DNA of 64,000 nucleotides from Sphingobacterium mizutaii (GTDB lineage: Bacteria; Bacteroidota; Bacteroidia; Sphingobacteriales; Sphingobacteriaceae): positions 3,410,001 to 3,474,000 of the forward strand of contig NZ_LT906468.1 in the NCBI RefSeq assembly GCF_900187125.1. The letters run 5' to 3'. A model generated the notes under the pieces. It had not been told where the DNA came from. It saw nothing but the letters and a program-made list of their open reading frames with translations, and searched no databases. The translations under genes and the position numbers were made by a program. This document shows, in pieces, positions 26,669-36,169 of this stretch; position 1 is the first letter of the stretch; every line of letters begins with the position of its first letter.

Positions 26669-29509
26669 ATGCTATTTTCCCTATATTTTAATGTTAATAA
26701 AAAGCTATTTATCAGTATATTAACCATACTCATAGTAAGTTTAAGTACACATCATGCAAATTCTCAAATAATCGACAACGAACAAGCCTCTTCTAAGGTT
26801 AAATGGAGACAGATAAATAGCAAAAAATTCCAACTCATATTCCCTATGGAGTTTGAGAAATCTGCCCTGCTCCTCTCCCAGCAAATCGACAGCATGATTA
26901 ATTTCTCTAGTCAAGATTTAAAGAGAGAACCTAAGAAGATTTCAATAATTCTTCACGAAAACCACATCGAACAGAACGGATATGCCCAGCTTGCTCCCCG
27001 AAAAGTAGAGGCTTTTTCTACACCTGGACCTGCAAGTGACAATACCCAATGGCTCCCAAATCTGATCCAACATGAGCTCAGACATGTAGCCCAATTTGAC
27101 AAGTTGACAGGTAGAATTCAAGGCCCGTTTTTCCAACAATTGGCCTTCGCTTTATATGGTCTTCACCTCCCAGCTTGGTACTTTGAGGGGGATGCCGTCT
27201 CCATAGAAACTCAATTTTCAGACGGTGGTCGAGGCCGAAGTAGCTCTTGGTTCATGCCACTTCGGACCAATTTGCTATCCGGAAAAGACTACTCTTTCAG
27301 TAAAAATATCTTAGGTTCATTCCGTGACCTGACCCCTACTTACTACCTCACTGGCTATACCATGAACAGCTACTTGACCAACCATTTTGGATATGGCATT
27401 AAGGAAGAAATCTTGGATAACATGAGGGCTAATTTATGGCGACCATTCAACTTCAATTTAGCCCTGAAAAAGTATACAAAATTGAACAGTAAAAAACTCT
27501 ATGACGCCACGATTTCTGAACTCAAAGAGGAATGGGAATCTTCAAAAGTCAACCAAAATTTCTACTTGATTTTTGAGGAAAACAACCGCTACCCTACCCA
27601 CTATTTCCTTCCACAAACCAACTCTTCAAAGGCAATTTTCACCTTGGTTCAGGCAGCAGATATCATCCCAGAAATTCGAAAAAGGAAGGACGAAAAGGAA
27701 GAAACTTTAACACAAATCGGCTTCCAACTCACGCCATATTTTCATTTAAACGATCAATATTTGGTCTGGGATGAACTCAGAAAGGACGCTCGATTTGGCA
27801 AACAGACCTATAATATTATTCGGATTTTTGACCTCAAAACCGGTAAAACTGAGGATATTTCTAAAAATTCCCGTTTTTACAGCCCTATATTGAGCGATAA
27901 TTCCCAAAAGGTATATACAGTCCAAGTGGACCAAAACAACCTGTCCAGCCTCTTCTATATCGACCGAGTTTCAAAGAAATCCACAAAAATCATGGATTTT
28001 CCGCAAGGATATCTTATCCAACAGCCTAGTTTGAACGCAGAGGAAACCAAGATTGCCGCCATTTCGATCAGCCCAAAAGGAACAAATATCATCGAGATAG
28101 ACCTCCAATCCAAGCAGTTCAAGGAGCTGTTCCCTTGGTCAAACCAAGAATTCCAACGCCCTATTTTCATAGGAAATGACTTAGTTTTTAAAGCTCAATT
28201 TCAAAAAATAGACAATATTTATAGATACTCTAGCGCTGAAGATAAGCTCTATTTGATCACAAATTCTCCCTTTGGTGCCTTTCTTCCTAGCCCTGGAAAC
28301 GACCATTCGCTACTATATAATGAGTACCAATTCAACGGATATAAGGCCGCTTACCTCGATTCAACACAGCTCAGAGGACAAGAAATCACCGCGAAATTTG
28401 AGGTCTCAGCACTGACTGACCAAAGGATCACAAGCCTTTTTAGCAACCCGGCACCCGATCAATCACAATCCTATCAGGTAGAAAAATACAACAGTTTAAG
28501 CCATCTATTCAACTTCCATAGCCTGAGCATAAGCAGTAATAATTTCGAAAGTTTCGATAATTATAGGCCCGGAATCTTCTGGATAGCGAATGATCTGCTC
28601 AATACTTCACAGCTAAAATTAGGGTATGAATATGATCTGGACATGGAAAAAAGTATCTATTCAGCAGAAATTTCTTATCAGAAATACTACCCAAAATTCA
28701 ACTTTTCCTATAGAAACAGAGGTCAAATCGGCTATGCTAAAAAGCAAAATACGGAAAATGAGTATACCAAATTCGACTTCAGGGAACATGTTTATAGTCT
28801 AGATATGCAGATTCCAATGAGCATCTATAGGGGAAAAACAACTTATAGTTATGGTCTAAACCTTGGTACATCCTACCAAAAAAGGTATGATTTGAGCTTA
28901 AATACACTCAGGGGATTTCATGATGAGATTGCTTTTCCACTCAATTACCAGGTCTATTTCAACCGAAACCGCCGAAGAAGCCAGATGGATCTGATCCCTA
29001 AATGGGGGCAGAATATCAATGTCCTTTACCGACATGTACCATTCGAGAACACGCTCGAAGGTTCACTATTTGCCATCAGGACCAACTTCTATTTCCCGGG
29101 CTTCTTTAGAAACCATGGCTTCCAGGCTAGGCTTTCCTACCAAAAAACTGATGGCAGATACAATGATACCTATGGTATCCCGATGGTATCGGGCTATGCT
29201 CATTTCGACTCTCCTAAGGTTGAAAACACCTTATTGATGAACTACAGATTCCCAATTGCCTATCCAGATTGGGCTATTGGACAATTGGCGTATATCAAGC
29301 GATTCCATGGTTATTTCTTTGCAGACTACCAGAACATCCAGGACAGCAAGGCCGAACCTACCTCTTTTGGAATAGGGCTTTCAGCAGACTTCAATATGTT
29401 CAAATATGTGCTTCCCGACTTCGGTGTGGGCGCCAAACTCAGCTATATCAACCAGGCTAGCGCTAAGCAGCGCCTGGTTCCAAGCTTCAGTTTGAGCTAC
29501 AGCTATTAA
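26669..29509 (+). CDS. Secreted gluzincin-like / beta-propeller / outer-membrane barrel protein
   Basis: A 946-residue protein with a signal peptide (about residues 1-32). The next 250 residues look like a peptidase-MA-type domain: HELRH at 135-139 matches HExxH, and WYFEGDA supplies a possible third zinc ligand, Glu173, 34 residues later. Residues about 310-560 carry WD/PD40-like propeller strands (for example YLVWDELRKDARFG, FYSPILSDNSQKVY, IAAISISPKGTNIIEIDL). The last 300 residues read as amphipathic beta strands ending in aromatic SLSYSY, as in outer-membrane barrels. So the protein probably sits in the outer membrane with a protease-like head. No family name is certain and activity is unproven. 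Followed by a terminator shared with pgk. Confidence 0.7.
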   Translation: MLFSLYFNVNKKLFISILTILIVSLSTHHANSQIIDNEQASSKVKWRQINSKKFQLIFPMEFEKSALLLSQQIDSMINFSSQDLKREPKKISIILHENHIEQNGYAQLAPRKVEAFSTPGPASDNTQWLPNLIQHELRHVAQFDKLTGRIQGPFFQQLAFALYGLHLPAWYFEGDAVSIETQFSDGGRGRSSSWFMPLRTNLLSGKDYSFSKNILGSFRDLTPTYYLTGYTMNSYLTNHFGYGIKEEILDNMRANLWRPFNFNLALKKYTKLNSKKLYDATISELKEEWESSKVNQNFYLIFEENNRYPTHYFLPQTNSSKAIFTLVQAADIIPEIRKRKDEKEETLTQIGFQLTPYFHLNDQYLVWDELRKDARFGKQTYNIIRIFDLKTGKTEDISKNSRFYSPILSDNSQKVYTVQVDQNNLSSLFYIDRVSKKSTKIMDFPQGYLIQQPSLNAEETKIAAISISPKGTNIIEIDLQSKQFKELFPWSNQEFQRPIFIGNDLVFKAQFQKIDNIYRYSSAEDKLYLITNSPFGAFLPSPGNDHSLLYNEYQFNGYKAAYLDSTQLRGQEITAKFEVSALTDQRITSLFSNPAPDQSQSYQVEKYNSLSHLFNFHSLSISSNNFESFDNYRPGIFWIANDLLNTSQLKLGYEYDLDMEKSIYSAEISYQKYYPKFNFSYRNRGQIGYAKKQNTENEYTKFDFREHVYSLDMQIPMSIYRGKTTYSYGLNLGTSYQKRYDLSLNTLRGFHDEIAFPLNYQVYFNRNRRRSQMDLIPKWGQNINVLYRHVPFENTLEGSLFAIRTNFYFPGFFRNHGFQARLSYQKTDGRYNDTYGIPMVSGYAHFDSPKVENTLLMNYRFPIAYPDWAIGQLAYIKRFHGYFFADYQNIQDSKAEPTSFGIGLSADFNMFKYVLPDFGVGAKLSYINQASAKQRLVPSFSLSYSY

Positions 29510-29512
29510 AAC

Positions 29513-29544
29513 AAGAAAGGGGAACCAAACGGCTCCCCTTTCTT
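29513..29544. terminator. Shared terminator between the barrel protein gene and pgk
   Basis: A 14-bp stem (29513-29526 with 29531-29544, one mismatch) has a GGGGA/TCCCC core and a 4-base loop. The two genes converge here. A T-rich tract follows on the plus strand. Confidence 0.75.
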
Positions 29545-29560
29545 TATTTTATAGATAATA

Positions 29561-30751
29561 TTAGTCTAAAATTGCTTTTACACCTGGAAGGGTTTTTCCT
29601 TCCATATATTCCAACAAAGCACCACCACCGGTACTTACATAGCTTACGTGCTCAGTCATTCCAAATTTAGATACCGCAGCAGCTGAATCACCACCACCGA
29701 TCAATGAAAATGCACCACGCTCTGTTGCTGCAACTACGGCATTAGCAACCGCACGAGTACCTTTAGCAAAAGTATCCATCTCAAATACACCCATTGGACC
29801 ATTCCATAAAAGTGTATTGGATGCCATGATAACATCATTAAAGTGCTCTGAAGAATCCGGACCGATATCTAAACCTTGTTTATCAGCAGGGATTTCATCA
29901 TTTGGACCGTCATATACATTAGCATCATTCGCGAAGCGATCAGCAATTTGCGCATCAGTAGGTAGAACCAAGTTCACCCCTTTTTCATCCGCTTTTTTCA
30001 CTAATTCATTCGCCAAATCCAATTTATCAAGCTCAACCAAAGACTGGCCAATTTCACCACCACGCGCTTTTACAAAGGTATAAGCCATACCCCCGCCAAT
30101 GATCAAATTATCAACCTTATCCAACAAGGCCTCGATCAATTCCAACTTATCAGACACCTTAGCACCACCCATAATAGCGGTAAATGGACGCTCAGGTTTA
30201 TTCAATACTTTTTCGGCGTTTTCAATTTCCTTCGCCATCAAGTAACCAAAGTACTTGTTGTTAGGGAAAAATTCAGCAATAATCGCTGTAGAAGCATGGG
30301 CCCTATGTGCAGTACCGAACGCATCATTAACATATACATCACCTAAATCAGCCAATTTCTTAGCAAATTCACGGTCTCCTTTTTCTTCTTCTTTGTAGAA
30401 TCTTAAGTTCTCTAACAACAATACCTGACCCGGTTGAAGGTTTTTTGCTTTTTCAACAGCTTCAGCACCAATACAGTCATTAGCAAATTGTACATCCACA
30501 CCTAATACATCTGATAGATGCTTTACAATATGTTTAAGGGAATATTTATCTGTAGGTCCTTCCTTTGGTCTTCCCAAGTGGGACATTAGGATAACGGAAC
30601 CTCCGTCTTTTAAGATCTTTTTAATGGTAGGCAGCGCACCTTGAATACGGTTGTCATCAGTAATGTTGAAGTTCTCATCTAAAGGAACATTGAAATCAAC
30701 TCTTATTAAAGCTTTCTTTCCGTTGAAATTTAAATCGTCGATAGTTTTCAT
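29561..30751 (-). CDS. pgk: Phosphoglycerate kinase
   Basis: A 396-residue glycolytic/gluconeogenic enzyme interconverting 1,3-bisphosphoglycerate plus ADP and 3-phosphoglycerate plus ATP. Signatures are [13 protein letters not shown] (residues 12-24), SHLGRPKEG near 57, [10 protein letters not shown] near 112, [12 protein letters not shown] near 143, [11 protein letters not shown] near 195 and the C-terminal [15 protein letters not shown] near 355. The length is normal. TATCTTTA on the minus strand (30783-30790) is a likely -7 box 31 bp upstream of the ATG. Monocistronic. Confidence 0.97.
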   Translation of the reverse strand: MKTIDDLNFNGKKALIRVDFNVPLDENFNITDDNRIQGALPTIKKILKDGGSVILMSHLGRPKEGPTDKYSLKHIVKHLSDVLGVDVQFANDCIGAEAVEKAKNLQPGQVLLLENLRFYKEEEKGDREFAKKLADLGDVYVNDAFGTAHRAHASTAIIAEFFPNNKYFGYLMAKEIENAEKVLNKPERPFTAIMGGAKVSDKLELIEALLDKVDNLIIGGGMAYTFVKARGGEIGQSLVELDKLDLANELVKKADEKGVNLVLPTDAQIADRFANDANVYDGPNDEIPADKQGLDIGPDSSEHFNDVIMASNTLLWNGPMGVFEMDTFAKGTRAVANAVVAATERGAFSLIGGGDSAAAVSKFGMTEHVSYVSTGGGALLEYMEGKTLPGVKAILD

Positions 30752-30782
30752 TTTATTTTTATTTCCGGTTGATTTTAGAGTT

Positions 30783-30790
30783 TAAAGATA
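30783..30790 (-). promoter_or_regulatory. -7 promoter box for pgk
   Basis: TATCTTTA on the minus strand is one mismatch from TAnnTTTG and lies 31 bp upstream of the ATG. A TTG lies about 23 bp further upstream, slightly far for a -33 box. Confidence 0.4.
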
Positions 30791-30897
30791 TAAAAAACTT
30801 TCATTTTTCTTTTCAATCTGTAAATCTCTAGCATAATTCTAATTCTATATGGTAAGAACCTCTTCTGGCTGAGCCTATCGTCCCACAAACTCGGACA

Positions 30898-30929
30898 CAA
30901 AAAAAAGCGCTGATTTCTCAATCAGCGCT
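30898..30929 (-). terminator. Terminator of sppA
   Basis: A 10-bp stem AGCGCTGATT/AATCAGCGCT (30906-30915 with 30920-30929) has loop TCTC. On the minus strand it is followed by a run of eight T. It lies a few bases past the sppA stop. Confidence 0.85.
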
Positions 30930-30934
30930 CTTTG

Positions 30935-32704
30935 TTAATAGATTTCTACCAAATATGGAATCCTAGCTTGTACGCCAGATTGCTGACTTATCCTCTTCAG
31001 CTCCGACAAATACTTTACATAATCCCCCATCTCATCTTCCAACATCCACATTTTTATCTTGTCTCTCGAAGTAGACCATAAAGAGGCAAAAGGATCTTTC
31101 GCTCTTGGGTACTCCGAAATTCTATAATTCTCGATTTTTGCTTTCTTCGCAGCAGCTTCAATAGCTTGGTCCAAAGTAGCTATACGGTCTACCAATTTCA
31201 ATTTAACGGCTTGCTCACCAGTCCACACACGACCTTGACCAATACTGTCCACATCTGCCACCTGCATCTTTCTACCATCAGCCACACGCTTCAGGAATAC
31301 TTGATAGATCTTGTTCACACCACCTTGAATAATCCCTTTTTCCTCTTCAGACAAAGGCCTATCCATATCTACGTCCATGTCTGCAAACTTAGCAGTCTTC
31401 ACGGCATCGAAATGGATCCCTAACTTCTCATTGAACAATTTCTGGAAACTCGGGATCAAACCGAATACTCCGATGGAACCCGTAAGCGTAGTCGGATCGG
31501 CAAAGATAGAATCCGCTGCAGCTGAAATATAATATCCACCAGATGCCGCATAATCGCCCATTGAAACCACGACAGGTTTTACTTTCTTGGTCAGGTCAAC
31601 CTCTCTCCAGATAGATTCTGAAGCCAATGCTGAACCTCCCGGGGAATTCACGCGCATCACGATCGCCTTTACCTTATCATCCAACCTCAACTCTCTCAGC
31701 TCCCTTGACAATTTATCGCCACCAATCTGCCCTTCAATACCTTCTCCATCAATAATCTCCCCATAGGCATACAATACAGCGATTCGATCGCCACCAGCCT
31801 CACCAGCACTAGCTTTATTATTATAGTCTAATAAGGAAACAACAGGAATATCTTTTTTCGCATCAATCCCTAACTTATCCTTGATCTTTGATATTACCTG
31901 ATCCTTGTACAATAAATCAGTCACAAAACCATATTTCTTCGCATCTTCCGGTTCACGAATCAAATAGCCATTCGCAATACTCTTTAAGCTATCAGTGGAA
32001 ATCTTCTTTACAGCCGATATATCAGTCAAGAATGTACCATAAATACTGCTCAAATACGAATTCACCTGTTCCTTATTGGCCTCACTCATGCTGTTCAGGA
32101 TAAAGGGTTCCACTGCACTTTTATAGGTTCCCACTTTAAGGACCTGCATATCAATCCCCAACTTATCCAAAGCCTCTTTATAGAACATTACTGAAGTAGC
32201 CAAGCCCCTGAAGTCCAAATTACCTTGTGGATGTAAGTAAACTTCATTGGCAACAGAATTCAAGTAATAGCCTTTTTGACTCATTACATCACTGTATGCT
32301 ACAATAAATTTATCCGAAGTCTTAAAATCCAATAATGCCTCACGAATTGCTTTCATTGTGGCAAAACCAGTACCTACACTGGATACATTCAGATAGATAC
32401 CTTTTATATTATTGTCTGTTTTTGCAGCTTTTATCCTGGAAACGATATCGTTCAAGCCAATGGATTTAGAACCAGCATAACCCGGGATATCCAAACCTTC
32501 AAATGGATTTGCTTCTGTTTTTTCAGTGATGGCATGCGCTAGGTCGATCAACAAAACCGAGTTACTGGCTGTTACAGTTTCGGTCTTACTGCCGACCGAA
32601 CTGATCATCATCCCAATGATTCCCATCAGGATAAAAAACATTAATATACTACTGATAATAATTCCTGTAATGGTCGCAAGTACATATTTAAAAAATGATC
32701 TCAT
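30935..32704 (-). CDS. sppA: Signal peptide peptidase SppA (67K type)
   Basis: A 589-residue inner-membrane serine protease that digests signal peptides left after secretion. An N-terminal membrane helix (about residues 10-35) is followed by two tandem ClpP-like S49 domains. The catalytic lysine is Lys144 (MSQKGYY) in the first repeat and the nucleophile is Ser358 (NSPGGSALAS) in the second, the Ser/Lys dyad arrangement of the 67K form. GSIGVFGLIPSFQKL near 405 is also typical. Divergent from folK; ends in a strong terminator. Confidence 0.93.
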   Translation of the reverse strand: MRSFFKYVLATITGIIISSILMFFILMGIIGMMISSVGSKTETVTASNSVLLIDLAHAITEKTEANPFEGLDIPGYAGSKSIGLNDIVSRIKAAKTDNNIKGIYLNVSSVGTGFATMKAIREALLDFKTSDKFIVAYSDVMSQKGYYLNSVANEVYLHPQGNLDFRGLATSVMFYKEALDKLGIDMQVLKVGTYKSAVEPFILNSMSEANKEQVNSYLSSIYGTFLTDISAVKKISTDSLKSIANGYLIREPEDAKKYGFVTDLLYKDQVISKIKDKLGIDAKKDIPVVSLLDYNNKASAGEAGGDRIAVLYAYGEIIDGEGIEGQIGGDKLSRELRELRLDDKVKAIVMRVNSPGGSALASESIWREVDLTKKVKPVVVSMGDYAASGGYYISAAADSIFADPTTLTGSIGVFGLIPSFQKLFNEKLGIHFDAVKTAKFADMDVDMDRPLSEEEKGIIQGGVNKIYQVFLKRVADGRKMQVADVDSIGQGRVWTGEQAVKLKLVDRIATLDQAIEAAAKKAKIENYRISEYPRAKDPFASLWSTSRDKIKMWMLEDEMGDYVKYLSELKRISQQSGVQARIPYLVEIY

Positions 32705-32779
32705 ATAATTAATTTAAGTAGTGTCCGTAAATTTAAGCTATTATTCCGATTATCATAAAACAATTCCTATATTAAACTC

Positions 32780-33259
32780 ATGAATAAAGTTTACCTACTT
32801 TTAGGGGCAAATATTGGTAATCCTAATAAACAACTAGAAGACGCAAAGGTTGAAATTGAAGACAGAATTGGGGAAATCACACTGCAATCAAAAATTTATG
32901 AATCCGAAGCTTGGGGCGTAGAAAACCAACCGGTATTTTTGAACCAGGTGATCCTGCTGGAGACTGAACTTTCCGCCAATAAGGTCTTGAACGAAATCCT
33001 GAAGATTGAAATCCTTTTGGGCAGGATCCGTGGCCAACGCTGGGGATCCAGGATCATCGATATCGATATCCTCTACTATAACGAAGACATTATTCATACC
33101 CAAGACCTTCAAGTTCCGCATCCATATATCCAAGAAAGAAACTTTACGCTGATACCGCTCGTAGAAATTGCTGAAGATTATTTACACCCTATTTTTAAGA
33201 AATCAAATAAGGAATTGCTTGAAGAATCAACTGATCAACTGAAAGTAAAAACAATCTAA
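32780..33259 (+). CDS. folK: 2-amino-4-hydroxy-6-hydroxymethyldihydropteridine diphosphokinase
   Basis: A 159-residue cytosolic enzyme (HPPK) that transfers pyrophosphate from ATP to 6-hydroxymethyl-dihydropterin in folate synthesis. The start VYLLLGANIGNP, the glycine-linked YESEAWGVENQPVFLNQV segment (residues 42-59), RWGSRIIDIDILYYN (about 87-101; metal-binding Asp pair) and VPHPYIQERNFTLIPLVEIA (about 113-132) are all family landmarks. Only one base separates its stop from the next ATG, so it is co-transcribed with the Hpt gene. Divergent from sppA. Confidence 0.95.
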   Translation: MNKVYLLLGANIGNPNKQLEDAKVEIEDRIGEITLQSKIYESEAWGVENQPVFLNQVILLETELSANKVLNEILKIEILLGRIRGQRWGSRIIDIDILYYNEDIIHTQDLQVPHPYIQERNFTLIPLVEIAEDYLHPIFKKSNKELLEESTDQLKVKTI

Positions 33260-33260
33260 C

Positions 33261-33617
33261 ATGAATCCTTACCTAATTATTAATCCGGACTCCATCCAAG
33301 AGAACATGATGAACAACACGGAGGTTATCAAGCAGATGATCCCTTTGTATCTTGGTCAAGGGGTAGAAGATTTTAAGGCTTTAGAAGTCGCAATAGAATC
33401 TCAAGATCATGCAGATATCAAGTCAAAAGCTCATCACATCAAACCCACCATGCAATATCTAGGCGCCACGGCTTTAAGGATGAAATTCCAGGACCTGGAG
33501 GACAAGGCTGGCGGACAGGGACCGATGGCGGACATCCTGAACCTATTTGAAATCATCAGAAATGACTTCCAATTGGCCATGTCTGAACTTGAAGATTATC
33601 AGACTAAACTTGGCTAA
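33261..33617 (+). CDS. Stand-alone histidine phosphotransfer (Hpt) protein
   Basis: A 118-residue four-helix Hpt domain. The phospho-acceptor motif is AHHIKPTMQYLGA with His58 as the likely phosphorylated residue. The usual AHxLKG glycine is proline here (Pro62). In the family such proteins carry phosphate between receiver domains of hybrid kinases and response regulators in the cytoplasm. No kinase is adjacent; the hybrid kinase at 52338-54497 is the only candidate partner in the window. Co-transcribed with folK, and the 3' end overlaps the convergent pssA gene by 14 bp. Confidence 0.8.
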   Translation: MNPYLIINPDSIQENMMNNTEVIKQMIPLYLGQGVEDFKALEVAIESQDHADIKSKAHHIKPTMQYLGATALRMKFQDLEDKAGGQGPMADILNLFEIIRNDFQLAMSELEDYQTKLG

Positions 33618-34290
33618 CTTCTTTCTCCGAAGCAAAGTGGATTTTTGAGAATACAATATACAACAGCAAAACAATTGGTAAGGCTAAAAACTTAAGAATT
33701 ACCAATAATATTACGCTGATGATCAAGAAAAGGTATTTGTACTTGTTAACTCCCCAGCTCAAACTGCTCAGCTTCATCGAAAACAATTTAATTTCCGAAA
33801 CCAATAACAAACTGGTCAGGATCGCTATGCCCAATAAAAGCCAAGTATTCTTTAAGGCCGGATAATCTTCCAAGATAAAAGGTAGGGAAACGATAAAGAA
33901 GGTATTCATCGGTGTATTGACCCCAATGAAATCCGTGCTCTGTCGGGTATCGATGTTGAATTTCGCCAATCTCAATGCTGAAAATACAGTAATAATAAAA
34001 CCTAGGTAGGGAAGATAGGCACTAGAACTCGTGTCTTTTAACAAGGTAAAGATTATTGCTCCCGGTAAGAATCCAAAACTGATCACATCTGCAAGGGAAT
34101 CCAATTCCTTCCCGATCAAAGACTTGACATGCAATGCCCTAGCCGACATACCGTCAAAAAAGTCAAATATACCCGATGCCAACACACAATAAAAAGCCAA
34201 CATATATTCTTGGTTCAAGACCATGACAGTACCGATGCAACCTGAAAAGAGGTTTAGGGAAGTAATCGTATTTGGAATGTATTTCTTCAT
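33604..34290 (-). CDS. pssA: CDP-diacylglycerol-serine O-phosphatidyltransferase
   Basis: A 228-residue integral membrane enzyme making phosphatidylserine, the precursor of phosphatidylethanolamine. The CDP-alcohol phosphotransferase motif DFFDGMSARALHVKSLIGKE followed by LDSLAD (about residues 42-67) has all the conserved Asp residues. Six or so membrane helices follow. The ATG is immediately next to the T-run of the rho terminator (34291-34298), so pssA lies downstream of rho on the same strand with essentially no spacer. Overlaps the Hpt gene at the 3' end. Confidence 0.93.
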   Translation of the reverse strand: MKKYIPNTITSLNLFSGCIGTVMVLNQEYMLAFYCVLASGIFDFFDGMSARALHVKSLIGKELDSLADVISFGFLPGAIIFTLLKDTSSSAYLPYLGFIITVFSALRLAKFNIDTRQSTDFIGVNTPMNTFFIVSLPFILEDYPALKNTWLLLGIAILTSLLLVSEIKLFSMKLSSLSWGVNKYKYLFLIISVILLVILKFLALPIVLLLYIVFSKIHFASEKEVSQV

Positions 34291-34322
34291 AAAAAAAAGC
34301 CACCTTTTCGCAAAGATGGCTT
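34291..34322 (-). terminator. Intrinsic terminator or attenuator between rho and pssA
   Basis: On the minus strand the stem AAGCCATCTTT/AAAGGTGGCTT (11 bp, one G-T pair, loop GCGA) is followed by eight T that run straight into the pssA ATG. It ends the rho mRNA or sets how much read-through reaches pssA. Confidence 0.8.
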
Positions 34323-34347
34323 AAAAATATCAATTTATGATGGCTTT

Positions 34348-35844
34348 TTAGCCATTCATGCTAATTAAAAATTCTCCGTTGGATTTAGTTCCACGCATTT
34401 GGGTCAACAAAAATTCCATTGCTTCTTGCGAGTTCATGTCCGCAAGGTGGTTTCTCAATACCCATAGACGTTGTAATTCATCACGGTCAACCAATAGGTC
34501 ATCACGTCTTGTGCTTGACGCTGTAAGGTCGATCGCAGGGAAGATACGTTTGTTAGACAATTTACGGTCTAATTGTAGCTCCATATTACCGGTACCCTTG
34601 AATTCTTCAAAGATAACTTCATCCATTTTTGAACCTGTTTCTGTCAATGCTGTAGCTAAGATAGTCAATGAACCACCGTTTTCGATATTTCTGGCAGCAC
34701 CAAAGAAACGTTTTGGTTTATGCAAAGCATTTGCATCCACACCACCGGAAAGGATTTTTCCTGATGCTGGAGCAACGGTATTATAAGCACGTGCTAACCT
34801 GGTAATCGAATCCAATAGGATTACAACATCATGTCCACACTCTACCATACGTTTTGCTTTTTCCAATACGATGTTGGCAATTTTCACGTGACGGTCCGCA
34901 GGCTCATCAAATGTAGATGAAACAACTTCTGCACGTACGCTTCTTGCCATATCTGTAACCTCCTCTGGACGTTCATCGATCAATAAAATGATCAAATAAA
35001 CCTCAGGGTGGTTTTTCGCGATTGCATTGGCAACCTCTTTCAATAAATTGGTCTTACCCGTTTTTGGTTGTGCAACAATCAAACCACGTTGTCCTTTACC
35101 AATTGGGGTGAACAAGTCCATGATCCTGGTGGAGTAATTGCTAGGACCTAAATCCAAATTCAATTTCTCATCTGGAAACAATGGTGTCAAGTAATCAAAA
35201 GGAACACGGTCTCTTACTTCAGCAGGGTCTTGACCATTGATGGCCTCAACTCTTACTAAAGGAAAATACTTCTCACCTTCTTTTGGAGGGCGGATGCAAC
35301 CTCTAACATTATCTCCAGTTTTCAAACCAAATAACTTGATCTGGGATTGAGAAACATAGATATCATCCGGAGATGTCAAATAATTATAGTCTGAAGACCT
35401 TAAGAAACCATAACCATCGGCCATAATTTCCAATACACCTTCGTTAATAATTACGTTGTCAAAATCTGTTGGAGTGGAAGCTTTAAGTGCAGGTTCAGGA
35501 GAAGGAGTAGTGATGGGTTCTGCGGGAGTGGAATCTGCTGCTGGTTTGCTGGCAAATTCCATTTTCGTTTGCTCATCATCAGCCGCCACTCTGTTTCTAC
35601 CTACTGCTACAGGTTCTGCAGCTTTTACTGTACGTACTCTTTTTCTTGTTCGCTCTGCATTGGCTTTATCCGAATCAACATCAGCAACTTCTAGAGGCTG
35701 CTCTTGTTGAGACTCTTTGGCTATTTCAGAAATACGATCAATCAACTCTTGTTTTCTAAGCTTTTCAGCATCAACAATGCCTAGAACTTTCGCAATCTCG
35801 CGCAATTCAGACACGAGCTTCGTATTCAATTCATTAATATCCAT
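34348..35844 (-). CDS. rho: Transcription termination factor Rho
   Basis: A 498-residue RNA-dependent hexameric ATPase/translocase. The N-terminal Rho-N domain (residues 1-40) is followed by a charged, Ala/Pro/Thr-rich insertion (about 45-130) not found in E. coli Rho but usual in Bacteroidota. Next come the cold-shock-like RNA-binding domain ([15 protein letters not shown] near 142) and the ATPase core with Walker A QPKTGKT (Lys264), Walker [16 protein letters not shown] and the C-terminal [12 protein letters not shown]. An intrinsic terminator follows and pssA is next on the strand. Confidence 0.97.
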   Translation of the reverse strand: MDINELNTKLVSELREIAKVLGIVDAEKLRKQELIDRISEIAKESQQEQPLEVADVDSDKANAERTRKRVRTVKAAEPVAVGRNRVAADDEQTKMEFASKPAADSTPAEPITTPSPEPALKASTPTDFDNVIINEGVLEIMADGYGFLRSSDYNYLTSPDDIYVSQSQIKLFGLKTGDNVRGCIRPPKEGEKYFPLVRVEAINGQDPAEVRDRVPFDYLTPLFPDEKLNLDLGPSNYSTRIMDLFTPIGKGQRGLIVAQPKTGKTNLLKEVANAIAKNHPEVYLIILLIDERPEEVTDMARSVRAEVVSSTFDEPADRHVKIANIVLEKAKRMVECGHDVVILLDSITRLARAYNTVAPASGKILSGGVDANALHKPKRFFGAARNIENGGSLTILATALTETGSKMDEVIFEEFKGTGNMELQLDRKLSNKRIFPAIDLTASSTRRDDLLVDRDELQRLWVLRNHLADMNSQEAMEFLLTQMRGTKSNGEFLISMNG

Positions 35845-36169
35845 TAATATTAAAATATGATTTTTAAGGATTTTTACTTTTTTTGAAATATATCTTTCAG
35901 CTAATACATAAAATTCATATGTCTTATTGGGTAACTAAATCTTTTATAGAGATTTTATACTAGCGTCCCGAAAGATAAATTTAAGAACCGCCACAAAGAA
36001 AAAAAGAACTATTGTAATTTCAAAAGAAAATCAGCACTTTTTTTTATTTATAGTTTATTATATAACGTTAAGTAGCAGTAAAATGTTTTAGCAGCCGTCG
36101 AAAAACTTTAGAAATCAAAAAAAAGTTCTTTATTTGTACGATTAAATCATAAAGTTAGACATTTTTTTT
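35845..36169. other. Divergent rho / sugar transporter intergenic region
   Basis: A 325-bp AT-rich spacer with no gene. It should contain both promoters; TTTATTTG around 36129 is a weak -7 candidate for the transporter. No strong hairpin or known riboswitch fold was recognised. Confidence 0.45.
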
